A DNA stretch of 64,000 nt from Bartonella sp. HY038 (GTDB taxonomy: Bacteria; Pseudomonadota; Alphaproteobacteria; Rhizobiales; Rhizobiaceae). This document shows, piece after piece, positions 1 through 7,835 of the stretch; positions within the stretch are counted from its first letter, which is position 1, and every line of letters begins with the position of its first letter. The stretch covers positions 2,108,001 to 2,172,000 of the forward strand of contig NZ_CP059725.1 in the NCBI RefSeq assembly GCF_014117425.1. The letters run 5' to 3'. Made by a program: the position numbers and the translations under genes. The notes under the pieces were generated by a model. The model ran no database searches, was not told the DNA's origin, and saw only the letters and a list, made by a program, of their open reading frames with translations.

Positions 1-2
1 TA

Positions 3-713
3 CTCTCCAGTCAAAATGAGCGTATCATAAAGCTAACTATGGACTTTTTAAAAAGTGGGCGAGAGCGTGTTTTAAAAGCCTTACCGGGCCTTACAGCAGC
101 CTTTGGCGATCTACTAGCAATTATGATCAATGAAGGGGAACAGTATTACGACTATACTGGCAAATATAATAGTGGCAAAGGACAAACAATTTTAAGTGCC
201 GGCGTCTTTATAAAATCAGTGCTACCGCATTTTGTTACCAATGAAACGCAATTAACTTTAGCTGAACCAACCATTATTCACGAAATGACCCATTACCACT
301 TAGCGCACCTTGAATTACCACTGTGGCTTGATGAAGGGCTTGCGGTTAATGTTGAGCGCGTTATTGCAAAAAACGCGCCACCGGCTGAATATCTTGTTGA
401 ACTTTATGAAAAGCATATAGCCTATTGGGACCACCAAACTATTCAAAATTTTTGGTCTGGTGACACCTATAGTCATTCCACTAAAGCAGAACTTGCTTAC
501 GATTTGGGGCGCATGCTCGTTTATCATCTTGCAAAGCATAAACATGCATTTAAACAATTTGTAGAAGACAGCAATCGCTTAGACAGCGGTGCTAAAGCCG
601 CTATGACCCATCTTGACATGACGCTTGGGCAAATTGTTTGCTCATTACTAAACAAGCCCTATAATACGCGCTGGGAACCAAAGGCCTATGATCTGACAAT
701 AAGCTATCATTAG
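3..713 (+). CDS. HExxH metallopeptidase-like protein, 5'-partial
   Basis: The reading frame is open to the left edge without a stop, so the true start is probably outside the window; the first ATG inside it is at 39. Counting from that ATG, residues 81-85 read HEMTH, an HExxH zinc-peptidase signature. A second acidic residue follows about 14 residues later in LDEGLAVNVE (E99), the arrangement of gluzincin or peptidase-MA-like domains. No signal peptide or membrane segment is visible in the part seen. It ends in front of a strong hairpin terminator. The substrate is unknown; a protease role is inferred from the motif only. Confidence 0.75.
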   Translation, partial: LSSQNERIIKLTMDFLKSGRERVLKALPGLTAAFGDLLAIMINEGEQYYDYTGKYNSGKGQTILSAGVFIKSVLPHFVTNETQLTLAEPTIIHEMTHYHLAHLELPLWLDEGLAVNVERVIAKNAPPAEYLVELYEKHIAYWDHQTIQNFWSGDTYSHSTKAELAYDLGRMLVYHLAKHKHAFKQFVEDSNRLDSGAKAAMTHLDMTLGQIVCSLLNKPYNTRWEPKAYDLTISYH

Positions 714-740
714 CCTTATTTTCATATATTTTTAAAAAAA

Positions 741-772
741 TGCCCCTCACAAAATAAGGGGCACATATTTTT
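741..772. terminator. Bidirectional Rho-independent terminator
   Basis: The inverted repeat TGCCCCT / AGGGGCA (741-747 and 757-763) has a 9-nt loop. A T-run follows on the plus strand, and an A-run precedes it (a T-run on the minus strand). It sits between the convergent ends of the HExxH gene and the cytochrome b561 gene and can serve both. Confidence 0.85.
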
Positions 773-788
773 AATTCTTAATTTTAGA

Positions 789-2018
789 TTATTTCTTTTC
801 TTCAGCTTCTAGCGAAAAGTTAACATTAATCACTTTACCTAGCCAAGAACCATCACCATCATTTTGCGCACCAATTCCAAATAATAGGCGTTCAATCTTG
901 GCACTTCCTGAAACTTTGGCAATGCCATTATTATTAGTGAAACTAAATGGTACTTCAATTGGCTGGCTCACACCACGAATAGTAATTGTACCTTTGCCAA
1001 GGAAATTTTCCCCATCGGCACTAAATTTATCAAGTAAAACACGAATTTCGGGATATTTCGTTGGGTCAAGCCCATCAGGATCCGCAATACTACCCGACAC
1101 AAAAGAATCTTCATAACTAATTGAACTTGCAGCAAGAACGATTTCGGCCTTGGCGTTTTCGAGTTGGTCGGGTGCAAATGTTACATCAGCATGCCAGTTG
1201 CCAACCTTACCTTGTTTCGCTGTGCCGGAAAAATCAAGACTATAGCCAAGTGTTGATTTATCCATATTGATTACCCAATTACCAGCATTTGATTGACTAG
1301 CAATTGGTGCGGCGCTTGAAGCAGCGCTTTGATTTTCCAACTGATTAATGGTTTGACGTTGTGCAATGATAACGCCAATTAATGCAGGCACAATAACAAC
1401 CAACAACATAACAGGCCAGCTAAATGCTTTAGCTTTTAAATGCGCAAGACGCTTGGTGGGCAACATACGTGAAAACTCCGCTTGACGGTCAATAAGGGAA
1501 TGCTTTACTGCACCTGCAACATGTAAAAACAACAAAAGAACAAAGGCATAGGCAAGCAGCATATGGGCATTTAATGCAAGGTGGGAAAAAGCTTCATTCC
1601 GCATAAATGGCAGGTTTGGCCAAGGTAAAGATGGGCTTAAAAATAGGAATGTTGGAATGCGTACTGTGGTTGTAGAAACAACAACCCACCCTAAAAGCGG
1701 CACTGCAAGCATTAGCCCATAGAAAAAAATACTAACTGCACTTGCTGCCAATGCTTCAATTTTTAACATTGGGCCTTTTTTAGGCGGCTTATTCATCAAC
1801 CGCCATGCAATACGAGCAAGGGTTAAAAATAATACTAAAAGACCTAGAGTTTTATGCCATTGGAAAACATAAAAGCGTGTACTATCTGAAATACCGCCAA
1901 GACGTACCATTAAGAAACCACCCGCAATATTTAGTAAAATAAGCGCAGCGATAAGCCAATGCAATATCATAGCGCCAGTGCTATAGCCTAAAAGCTTAGT
2001 TTGCGAGTGATTTGACAT
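789..2018 (-). CDS. Cytochrome b561 domain fused to YceI domain
   Basis: This is an inner-membrane di-haem cytochrome b561 module (about residues 12-190) joined through a further membrane segment (about 203-222) to a YceI-type lipocalin-like domain (about 247-409). Candidate haem histidines, numbered from a TTG two codons upstream of the chosen ATG, are H22, H57, H154 and H168. The YceI part has the usual features, including a GKV-W-ADVTF-like stretch and DPTKYPEI. Known relatives pair b561 electron transfer with an isoprenoid/quinone-binding YceI domain, so a periplasmic-facing quinone or redox role is inferred. The ATG at 2018 was preferred to the TTG at 2024; an AGGA lies upstream. It is monocistronic and convergent with the gene to its left. 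Confidence 0.88.
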   Translation of the reverse strand: MSNHSQTKLLGYSTGAMILHWLIAALILLNIAGGFLMVRLGGISDSTRFYVFQWHKTLGLLVLFLTLARIAWRLMNKPPKKGPMLKIEALAASAVSIFFYGLMLAVPLLGWVVVSTTTVRIPTFLFLSPSLPWPNLPFMRNEAFSHLALNAHMLLAYAFVLLLFLHVAGAVKHSLIDRQAEFSRMLPTKRLAHLKAKAFSWPVMLLVVIVPALIGVIIAQRQTINQLENQSAASSAAPIASQSNAGNWVINMDKSTLGYSLDFSGTAKQGKVGNWHADVTFAPDQLENAKAEIVLAASSISYEDSFVSGSIADPDGLDPTKYPEIRVLLDKFSADGENFLGKGTITIRGVSQPIEVPFSFTNNNGIAKVSGSAKIERLLFGIGAQNDGDGSWLGKVINVNFSLEAEEKK

Positions 2019-2295
2019 GGTCAAAATATCCTATAGATGCAATTTTAAAAAGCCACAGATTAATTGTGGTTATTAAAATTAGGATATACCCTATTTCAAA
2101 CGAATAATAAGTGCGTTTTTTGTGAACAATATGTCAACATAGCTTATATTATTTCTAAAAAAACCGAAAATAGTCAGCAATTAAATGTACAATAAAAAGG
2201 CTTGTCTTAATAAATGGTGCCATGCCACTGTTATTCACAAGCGGCATTCTTTCATAACGCTTTTTTGTAAAATATTTGAGGTAGACAATAAAAAT

Positions 2296-3402
2296 CTAGC
2301 CTTCACTGCGCTCTTTTTCAAATTCATAAACGCGCCGATCGGTGAAGTTTTTACGTTCATCTACAATGGGTTGAATAATATCACGCAATTGCGGCTCACG
2401 AATAAGCATGTCATCCAACTCGCCCAATTCATTCATCGCAATTAAGCGCAATACATCATCACGAATTTCGCCAGTTTCACTGCGCGGTAACGTTGTAACT
2501 GGCTGCACTGCCTCAACCTTTTGGCCTTTTAAAAGATTGCGGATTTGCTTTTCGTCAAGATTATCAGTTTCGGCAAAGACATAAAGACCAACGCCCTTTG
2601 CAGGCAATGAATAGACCGAAATTGCCACGTCTTTAATGTCAGGATTATCTGCTAAAACTGCGCAAATTTCTGGCCCTTGCGATTGCAAGCGATCGCCAGT
2701 GCCTTCACCATCAGACCAGTTAAATAGGCCCTTTGTCACAAAATTATAAACTTTTTTACCCGTTGCCAACCAAAGGGCTGAAGGCCATGACCGTTTACGC
2801 AAAATGCGCCACTCGGTAGGTGTCATCAAATCTGGTGCAAAGCTGCGCTTTTGCTTGATAAGGTGGCGAAAATCTTCATAGGCCAAATAACGGTAAAACG
2901 CACCGCGCCGCTTATGAAAGCTTGCTAATTGAAAATCAATTAAGGATGCATCACCCTCTGGCGTCATCAACCAGTTTTGCGGTTTGGCTAGATCATTATG
3001 GGTGACGCCAATGCGGCGCAAATCGCGTAATATTTTATGGCCAGTTTTATAAAAATGCTTTGTGTCAGGGCGGGCAAGATGCAAGGGTGTACCTTCACTC
3101 CAAGAACGGTAAAGCCCATGCTTATCGACTGCAATAAGCTGCGGTACACCAGTAAGACCGCGTATATTATGCAATGCCTTAATTTCACGCTTTGCTAAAA
3201 TCCATGCCAAAGGTCGTGACCACCATGGCGAAGCGGTAACAATACGGCGTACAATACGTGTTTCAGGATCACCGGTAAAATAGCCAACCCGTGTTTCGGA
3301 AAAAACATCGCGCTTTAAAACAGCAGTCACATTGAAATCATTTAGCGAACTTGCATCTTTAAGCGGATTAATTGGACGGGTACTATCTTCAAAATCTTCC
3401 AT
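2296..3402 (-). CDS. Kinase-like protein with acyl-CoA-synthetase-type C-terminal domain
   Basis: The N-terminal half resembles a RIO/Kdo-kinase-like phosphotransferase. Residues 135-144 read HNDLAKPQNW (catalytic-loop-like, D137 and N143), and LIDFQLA carries the metal-binding aspartate D156. The C-terminal part, from about residue 236, resembles the mobile C-terminal domain of AMP-forming acetyl-CoA synthetases: a GDR start, an LPRSETGEIRDDVLRLIA segment, then a trailing ELGELDDMLIREP-like tail. At the position of the acyl-CoA synthetase catalytic lysine there is glutamate (E312), so adenylation by this domain is unlikely. No adenylate-forming N-domain is present. Substrate and pathway are unknown. 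It appears monocistronic. The homology is judged by eye. Confidence 0.75.
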   Translation of the reverse strand: MEDFEDSTRPINPLKDASSLNDFNVTAVLKRDVFSETRVGYFTGDPETRIVRRIVTASPWWSRPLAWILAKREIKALHNIRGLTGVPQLIAVDKHGLYRSWSEGTPLHLARPDTKHFYKTGHKILRDLRRIGVTHNDLAKPQNWLMTPEGDASLIDFQLASFHKRRGAFYRYLAYEDFRHLIKQKRSFAPDLMTPTEWRILRKRSWPSALWLATGKKVYNFVTKGLFNWSDGEGTGDRLQSQGPEICAVLADNPDIKDVAISVYSLPAKGVGLYVFAETDNLDEKQIRNLLKGQKVEAVQPVTTLPRSETGEIRDDVLRLIAMNELGELDDMLIREPQLRDIIQPIVDERKNFTDRRVYEFEKERSEG

Positions 3403-3558
3403 AACTACTCAACAAACAACCAAATGATTCATCATATTGCGGCACTTTTTCGCTGTCACCATTTTGTAAAACAGGACATAATGATGCCTTATAATGCAAA
3501 CAATGAAAATAATATAGACCAATAAAGTTTTTATAATCATAAATTCATTAAAACAAAG

Positions 3559-3879
3559 CTAGAAATTTATTGTATAATTGGATTGATTTTTTAAAATAGC
3601 CAAAGCTACCAGCCGTAAAGCCGATGACAAGTTGATATTGGTTGGCCGTTGATCATCAATTATGCGCACCAATTGGGCAAAGGGTATCTGTCTTAACCGT
3701 GCCTCACTCTTCAAAATATCTAAAAATGGATTTTCCAATGAAAAGCTGGTTGAATGGCCAGCTAAGTTTATCGATATTTTACGTAAAGTCGCATCTTGCC
3801 AATTGATACATTCATCAAAATTTGCATCAATTGGGTTATGGCTAGCAGATTGGGCTGCCCTCTTATTATCTGGCAACAT
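3559..3879 (-). CDS. Ribbon-helix-helix domain protein (RHH_4 type)
   Basis: This 106-residue protein carries the RHH_4 signature: a strand RKISINLAGHSTSFSLE, followed by a helix-turn-helix-like segment ending in NLSSALRLVAL. RHH proteins dimerise and bind DNA through the paired strands, so a small transcriptional regulator is the likely role; the target is unknown. It lies downstream of the DUF4169 and sspB genes on the same strand, the order commonly seen in Rhizobiales. The strand and helix match the family over residues 35-97; the N-terminal 30 residues are poorly conserved low-complexity sequence. Confidence 0.82.
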   Translation of the reverse strand: MLPDNKRAAQSASHNPIDANFDECINWQDATLRKISINLAGHSTSFSLENPFLDILKSEARLRQIPFAQLVRIIDDQRPTNINLSSALRLVALAILKNQSNYTINF

Positions 3880-3916
3880 AAGCAGTTTTCACGTAATCTA
3901 CGCCTCACATAAAAAT

Positions 3917-4108
3917 TCAATTCTTACTATCATCATGGTGCAAGCGATTATTGTCCAAGAATTGATCTGCCTTTTCATGGTGACGCTTATCAAAATTCTT
4001 TTCAATTTTCGTTCGCCCATGAATTTGGCGGTTTTCATCTGCTAATTGTTCTTTACTTTTACGCTCTTTTTGTTTTTTGAAAAGACGTAAATTAACAATA
4101 TCACCCAT
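3917..4108 (-). CDS. DUF4169 family protein
   Basis: This small, highly charged protein of 63 residues begins MGDIVNLRLFKK and contains ENRQIHGRTKIEK, matching the DUF4169 family of alphaproteobacteria. The start was set at this ATG because the family begins with MGDIVNLR; an in-frame TTG ten codons upstream would add residues not seen in the family. The function is unknown. It sits between sspB and the RHH_4 gene on the same strand, probably in one transcription unit. Confidence 0.82.
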   Translation of the reverse strand: MGDIVNLRLFKKQKERKSKEQLADENRQIHGRTKIEKNFDKRHHEKADQFLDNNRLHHDDSKN

Positions 4109-4165
4109 AACCAATTGTCCAACTGCGATAAAACTCAATTAAACTCTATATGACCACAAAACTAA

Positions 4166-4726
4166 TTATTTCTTACGAAAAGAATCAAGCGAAACAACAT
4201 CGGCTGAAGCCTTTTCCTTACTTTCACTGGCAATATTATTTTCAGCTTTTTCTAATGTTTCAGTCGCAGGCTTTTCAGGTGCTTTAATAGTGATAACTGG
4301 AACAGTTACGCCATCTTCCTTTTCAATCATCACCTCCTCTTCATCATCATCAAGACTAGAGATAACCAATTCAGGAAGATCAAATGAGGCTTCAAATGCA
4401 GCCGCAGGATCATAAAAGCCCTGCACAGCAATAAAAGGAATTTTTATATATTCTGGCACATCGCCGAAAGATAAAGTGACGCTAAACTCTTTATCATCGA
4501 CCTTTAAATCCCAAAACTGATTTTGCAAAACAATTGTCATCTGTTCGGGATAGCGCTCTTTCAAGCGCTTGGAAATTTCAACGCCGGGCATATTGGTTAA
4601 AAAGGTAATGAAAAAATGGTGTTCACCTGGCAAACCAGATTTTGCCACTTCGGTCAGTACACTGCGGATAACATTGCGTAATGCATCCTGCACAAGCACT
4701 TCATAATGGATACGATCTGTTGCCAT
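4166..4726 (-). CDS. sspB: SspB-family ClpXP adaptor (alphaproteobacterial type)
   Basis: The protein matches alphaproteobacterial SspB: HYEVLVQDALRNVIRSVL, then GEHHFFITFLTN, and QFWDLKVDDKEFSVTLSFG forming the peptide-binding fold (about residues 1-125 from the chosen ATG). An acidic, low-complexity linker follows, and the short C-terminus VVSLDSFRKK corresponds to the ClpX-docking tail. SspB tethers ssrA-tagged peptides to ClpXP for degradation. The gene lies about 390 bp downstream of the ssrA gene on the same strand, so tag source and tag adaptor are neighbours. ATG 4726 agrees with the family; an upstream in-frame TTG at 4744 with an AGGA is the alternative. Confidence 0.93.
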   Translation of the reverse strand: MATDRIHYEVLVQDALRNVIRSVLTEVAKSGLPGEHHFFITFLTNMPGVEISKRLKERYPEQMTIVLQNQFWDLKVDDKEFSVTLSFGDVPEYIKIPFIAVQGFYDPAAAFEASFDLPELVISSLDDDEEEVMIEKEDGVTVPVITIKAPEKPATETLEKAENNIASESKEKASADVVSLDSFRKK

Positions 4727-5111
4727 TTGCGACTCTTCTTTCAAAACTTTTCCTGCCGAGTATATAGACAGAACATTGCATAATTAAAAATCTTTTTAAA
4801 GCGACAAATTATCTTAACGCACGTTTTTGTTAGCCGAAGAAAATCAAACTTTCAACTAAAAAGTACCGATTAAAATTTAGAGGTTAACTAAGTTATAGCT
4901 CTTTTTAAGGGTTGTTTATAGCAAATAATAAGGATAAATTTGCAACCATCATTAAAATGAAGATTTTTAAATCATCTATAAATAGGTTTACTTACCATCA
5001 GCATGTTTAAAGTCATTGACAATACATTTTAGACATTATCTCGCAAAAAGCAATTATATCAAATCAAGCATATTGATGGATAAACAATATCTAATATTAA
5101 AAATGAAGAAT

Positions 5112-5443
5112 TTGAAAGTGAAGGCTTCTGTTGCCAGGTGCCTCCGAACCCCGCTTATACCTGCGACGGCATAAGACTTAATTTGAAGCTATCGCACTGC
5201 ATTAAGCAGCGAGACGTGCCTCCGCGTAATTGTCATTTGCAACTACTACTTTAGCCCGATAACGGTGGTACAATGCCGAGTGAAAGATCAATCTTTACGC
5301 CCTTGTCGATCCTATTTCGCCCCCATCATAAAGCGGACAACAACCAAAATGCCAATTGTCCGATTTATGGTGGAGGCGCCGGGTACCGCCCCCGGGTCCA
5401 ATAGGTTTATTACAAAGCCCATTTATCACCATAGCCCCTTATA
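5112..5443 (-). ncRNA. ssrA: tmRNA, circularly permuted (two-piece) type
   Basis: Read on the minus strand, an acceptor piece comes first and ends in CGCCTCCACCA at 5378-5368. A spacer of about 43 nt follows, then the coding piece starting GGGGGCG at 5324. The seven bases GGGGGCG pair with CGCCTCC (one G-U) to form the tRNA-like acceptor stem, so the two mature ends lie inside the gene in reversed order. This is the alphaproteobacterial permuted arrangement, in which the spacer is removed. The T-stem CCGGG/CCCGG encloses a non-canonical GGCGGTA loop. The tag frame is at 5240-5202. Outer ends are approximate. It rescues stalled ribosomes and marks the products for proteolysis. Confidence 0.93.
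5202..5240 (-). other. tmRNA tag reading frame (ANDNYAEARLAA)
   Basis: Starting from the GCA resume codon at 5240, the frame reads A-N-D-N-Y-A-E-A-R-L-A-A and then TAA. The AND start and the LAA end are the standard determinants for SspB and ClpX recognition. The frame is inside the coding piece of ssrA. Confidence 0.93.
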
Positions 5444-5537
5444 GAGGCAATCTCTATATAAGAGAAAATTTAGGCAAAGAAAAGACCAAAGACAAAATTA
5501 TTTTGAAGTCCTCAAATTTAGGTATATACTAGCGTAA

Positions 5538-6344
5538 TTATTGGGTAACAGATGCTAAATCCTCGCGTATTTGCGTTAAAGCAAAACCAAGCAAATTCTC
5601 ACCACGCCAAAATTTAGGGTTATCGACATTTTCATCCCTTTCTTGAAGCCCTATACCCCAAACCTTATCATAGGGACTTGCCTCCACCAAAATACGACTG
5701 CTTGTTGAAAGGATAAAATCCAATAAGGGCCTATTTTGCAAAAACTTATAATAATTGCCATTGCTCACAATCGAATATTTGAACCTATCCCAAACACTCT
5801 CATCAAATCCACGGACACCACGCCCCAAAGCCTTAATTGATTTTGGATCTTTGTTCGCCATAATCAATAGTCGCATGTCTTCATCACCAAATAGCCGCGC
5901 TTTTGCCGCCATCATATATTGCTCCATGCAGCAAAATTTTTCACCATTAATGGTAAATTCATCAATCCACCATTGGCTAAAACAAGATTTGGTTATAAGT
6001 GCATTGGCGGCTGGGCGATGCCCCCAAAAGAATAAGAACTTTTGTTTTTTAGCACTTTGACCAATTGTTTTAACAGTCAAATGAAATTTTCGAAATTTTT
6101 GCCAATTAAAAATCCTATAGTCATTATGAATGAGATAATCCTCATCATGATTTGAGCCGCCTTGTTGATAAATATTACGCAAGGGCAAAGGCGGATAAAA
6201 ACGCTTTTCATAAGCTTGCCGCTGATCTATTGGTAAAGAATTCAACCAGCCAATAAACTCAACTAATTCTGCTTTGCAGCTCTCTTGCTCAAAAGCCATG
6301 CCTTTTTTGAGTAGCCATGGCGGTTGATTTACAAATGGCGACAT
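5538..6344 (-). CDS. NADAR domain protein with N-terminal extension
   Basis: The C-terminal 165 residues match the NADAR (YbiA-like) family: FFWGHRPA, FSQWWIDEF, CCMEQYMMAAKARLFGD, then ILVEASPYDKVWGIGL. NADAR proteins hydrolyse N-glycosidic bonds of riboflavin intermediates, and some members remove ADP-ribose from nucleobases; which applies here cannot be told. About 100 N-terminal residues precede the domain and are unassigned. ATG 6344 was chosen because AGGA lies six bases upstream; the longer frame would begin at a TTG without a ribosome binding site. No ribA, ribD or darT gene is adjacent. It stands alone between ssrA and the oppositely oriented thyA. Confidence 0.87.
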   Translation of the reverse strand: MSPFVNQPPWLLKKGMAFEQESCKAELVEFIGWLNSLPIDQRQAYEKRFYPPLPLRNIYQQGGSNHDEDYLIHNDYRIFNWQKFRKFHLTVKTIGQSAKKQKFLFFWGHRPAANALITKSCFSQWWIDEFTINGEKFCCMEQYMMAAKARLFGDEDMRLLIMANKDPKSIKALGRGVRGFDESVWDRFKYSIVSNGNYYKFLQNRPLLDFILSTSSRILVEASPYDKVWGIGLQERDENVDNPKFWRGENLLGFALTQIREDLASVTQ

Positions 6345-6511
6345 AATTATTCCTATCTTTTCTTCAACCCACCAAATTTTAAAAGACAAATTTATAATAA
6401 TTTATATGCGATACAACTATTTTTTTTAAGCTGATAGCTATTCTGATGGTAGCAGAATCGTATGAGAATATATAAAGTTTTGCAATCTTATAAATTAGAG
6501 TAAATGATTTC

Positions 6512-7306
6512 ATGCAGACTTATCTTGATCTTCTTTCCCATGTCATCGATACTGGCACGGATAAATCCGACCGCACCGGAACGGGTACACGCTCAGTCTT
6601 TGGCTATCAAATGCGTTTTGATTTGAATGAGGGCTTTCCTCTTCTTACAACCAAAAAGCTGCATTTAAGATCAATAATTTATGAGCTTTTATGGTTTTTA
6701 AAAGGCGACACTAATATTGCGTGGCTTAAAGAAAACCGCGTTTCTATTTGGGATGAATGGGCTGATGAAAATGGTGATCTTGGTCCGGTTTACGGCTACC
6801 AATGGCGTTCATGGCCAGCACCCGATGGCCGCCATATAGACCAGATTAGCAATCTTATCCATATGATCAAGACCAATCCAGATTCTCGCCGGTTAATTGT
6901 TTCGGCTTGGAACCCTGCCCTAGTCGATGAAATGGCCTTGCCGCCTTGCCATTGCTTATTTCAATTTTATGTCGCAAATGGCCGTCTTTCTTGCCAGCTT
7001 TACCAACGCTCGGCCGATATTTTTCTTGGCGTTCCCTTTAATATTGCGTCCTATGCTTTGCTTACCATGATGATCGCTCAGGTAACGGGACTTCAACTGG
7101 GTGAATTTATCCATAGTTTTGGTGATGCCCATCTTTATTCCAACCATTTTGACCAAGCCAAAGAGCAATTAAGCCGCACGCCAACCGCTTTGCCAAAAAT
7201 GCATATCAATAAAAATATCCATGATATATTTGCCTTCCAATTTGAAGATTTTACGTTGGAAGATTATATTGCCCAACCAACAATCAAGGCGCCAATTGCG
7301 GTTTAA
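6512..7306 (+). CDS. thyA: Thymidylate synthase
   Basis: This 264-residue protein is colinear with E. coli ThyA. It converts dUMP to dTMP using methylenetetrahydrofolate. Visible landmarks are the N-terminal phosphate-binding arginine segment [28 protein letters not shown], the catalytic cysteine C146 in LPPCHC, the dUMP-binding [17 protein letters not shown] and the C-terminal KAPIAV. It is followed after 14 bp by folA on the same strand. This is the usual thyA-folA pair, in which FolA regenerates the tetrahydrofolate oxidised by ThyA. The ATG and C-terminus match family boundaries. Confidence 0.98.
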   Translation: MQTYLDLLSHVIDTGTDKSDRTGTGTRSVFGYQMRFDLNEGFPLLTTKKLHLRSIIYELLWFLKGDTNIAWLKENRVSIWDEWADENGDLGPVYGYQWRSWPAPDGRHIDQISNLIHMIKTNPDSRRLIVSAWNPALVDEMALPPCHCLFQFYVANGRLSCQLYQRSADIFLGVPFNIASYALLTMMIAQVTGLQLGEFIHSFGDAHLYSNHFDQAKEQLSRTPTALPKMHINKNIHDIFAFQFEDFTLEDYIAQPTIKAPIAV

Positions 7307-7320
7307 AAGGTTATTAAATC

Positions 7321-7821
7321 ATGGATATTAGTATTATTGTAGCAGTTGCGCAAAATGGTGTCATTGGTTTTGATAATGATATGCCTTGGCGGCTATCAAC
7401 CGATTTAAAGCGTTTTAAAACCCACACCCTTGGTAAACCGATCATTATGGGGCGCAAAACTTGGGACTCGATTGGCCGGCCCTTACCGGGGCGGGAAAAT
7501 ATTGTTATTAGCCGTGATGCAAATTTTAAAGCAAGTGGAGCAACTAGCGTCACCAATTTTGATGACGCTAAAACTATTGCAATTGAAGCGGCAAAAGCTA
7601 GTAATATTAATGAGATTTTTGTCATTGGCGGCGGCGAGATTTTTAAAATTGCTATGCCTTTTGTCACCCGCATTTATTTGACTGAAATATTAAGCACTAT
7701 TGATGGCGACACGTTTTTTGAACTTCCAGATTTAACCAATTGGCAAACTATTGAAACATTTGATGTTGCAGCAGGCGAAAAAGACAGCCACCCTACCCGC
7801 TTTACCATTTTTGAGCGATAG
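7321..7821 (+). CDS. folA: Dihydrofolate reductase
   Basis: This 166-residue NADPH-dependent dihydrofolate reductase begins with IIVAVAQNGVIGFDNDMPW. The catalytic acidic residue is D28 in LSTDLKRFK, and NADPH-binding features are IMGRKTWDSIGRPLPGR and FVIGGGEIFK. It recycles dihydrofolate made by the adjacent ThyA. It lies 14 bp after thyA and is almost certainly co-transcribed. Its end is only 14 bp from the convergent MerR gene, and no clear terminator hairpin separates them. Confidence 0.97.
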   Translation: MDISIIVAVAQNGVIGFDNDMPWRLSTDLKRFKTHTLGKPIIMGRKTWDSIGRPLPGRENIVISRDANFKASGATSVTNFDDAKTIAIEAAKASNINEIFVIGGGEIFKIAMPFVTRIYLTEILSTIDGDTFFELPDLTNWQTIETFDVAAGEKDSHPTRFTIFER

Positions 7822-7835
7822 CTAAGCTTTTTAGA

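Noticed and set aside
2185..2445. An 86-codon plus-strand frame
   Set aside because: It overlaps the end of the kinase-like gene on the opposite strand for most of its length, has no ribosome binding site and shows no family resemblance.
7314..7673. A 119-codon minus-strand frame opposite folA
   Set aside because: It is the antisense of conserved dihydrofolate reductase sequence and has no ribosome binding site.
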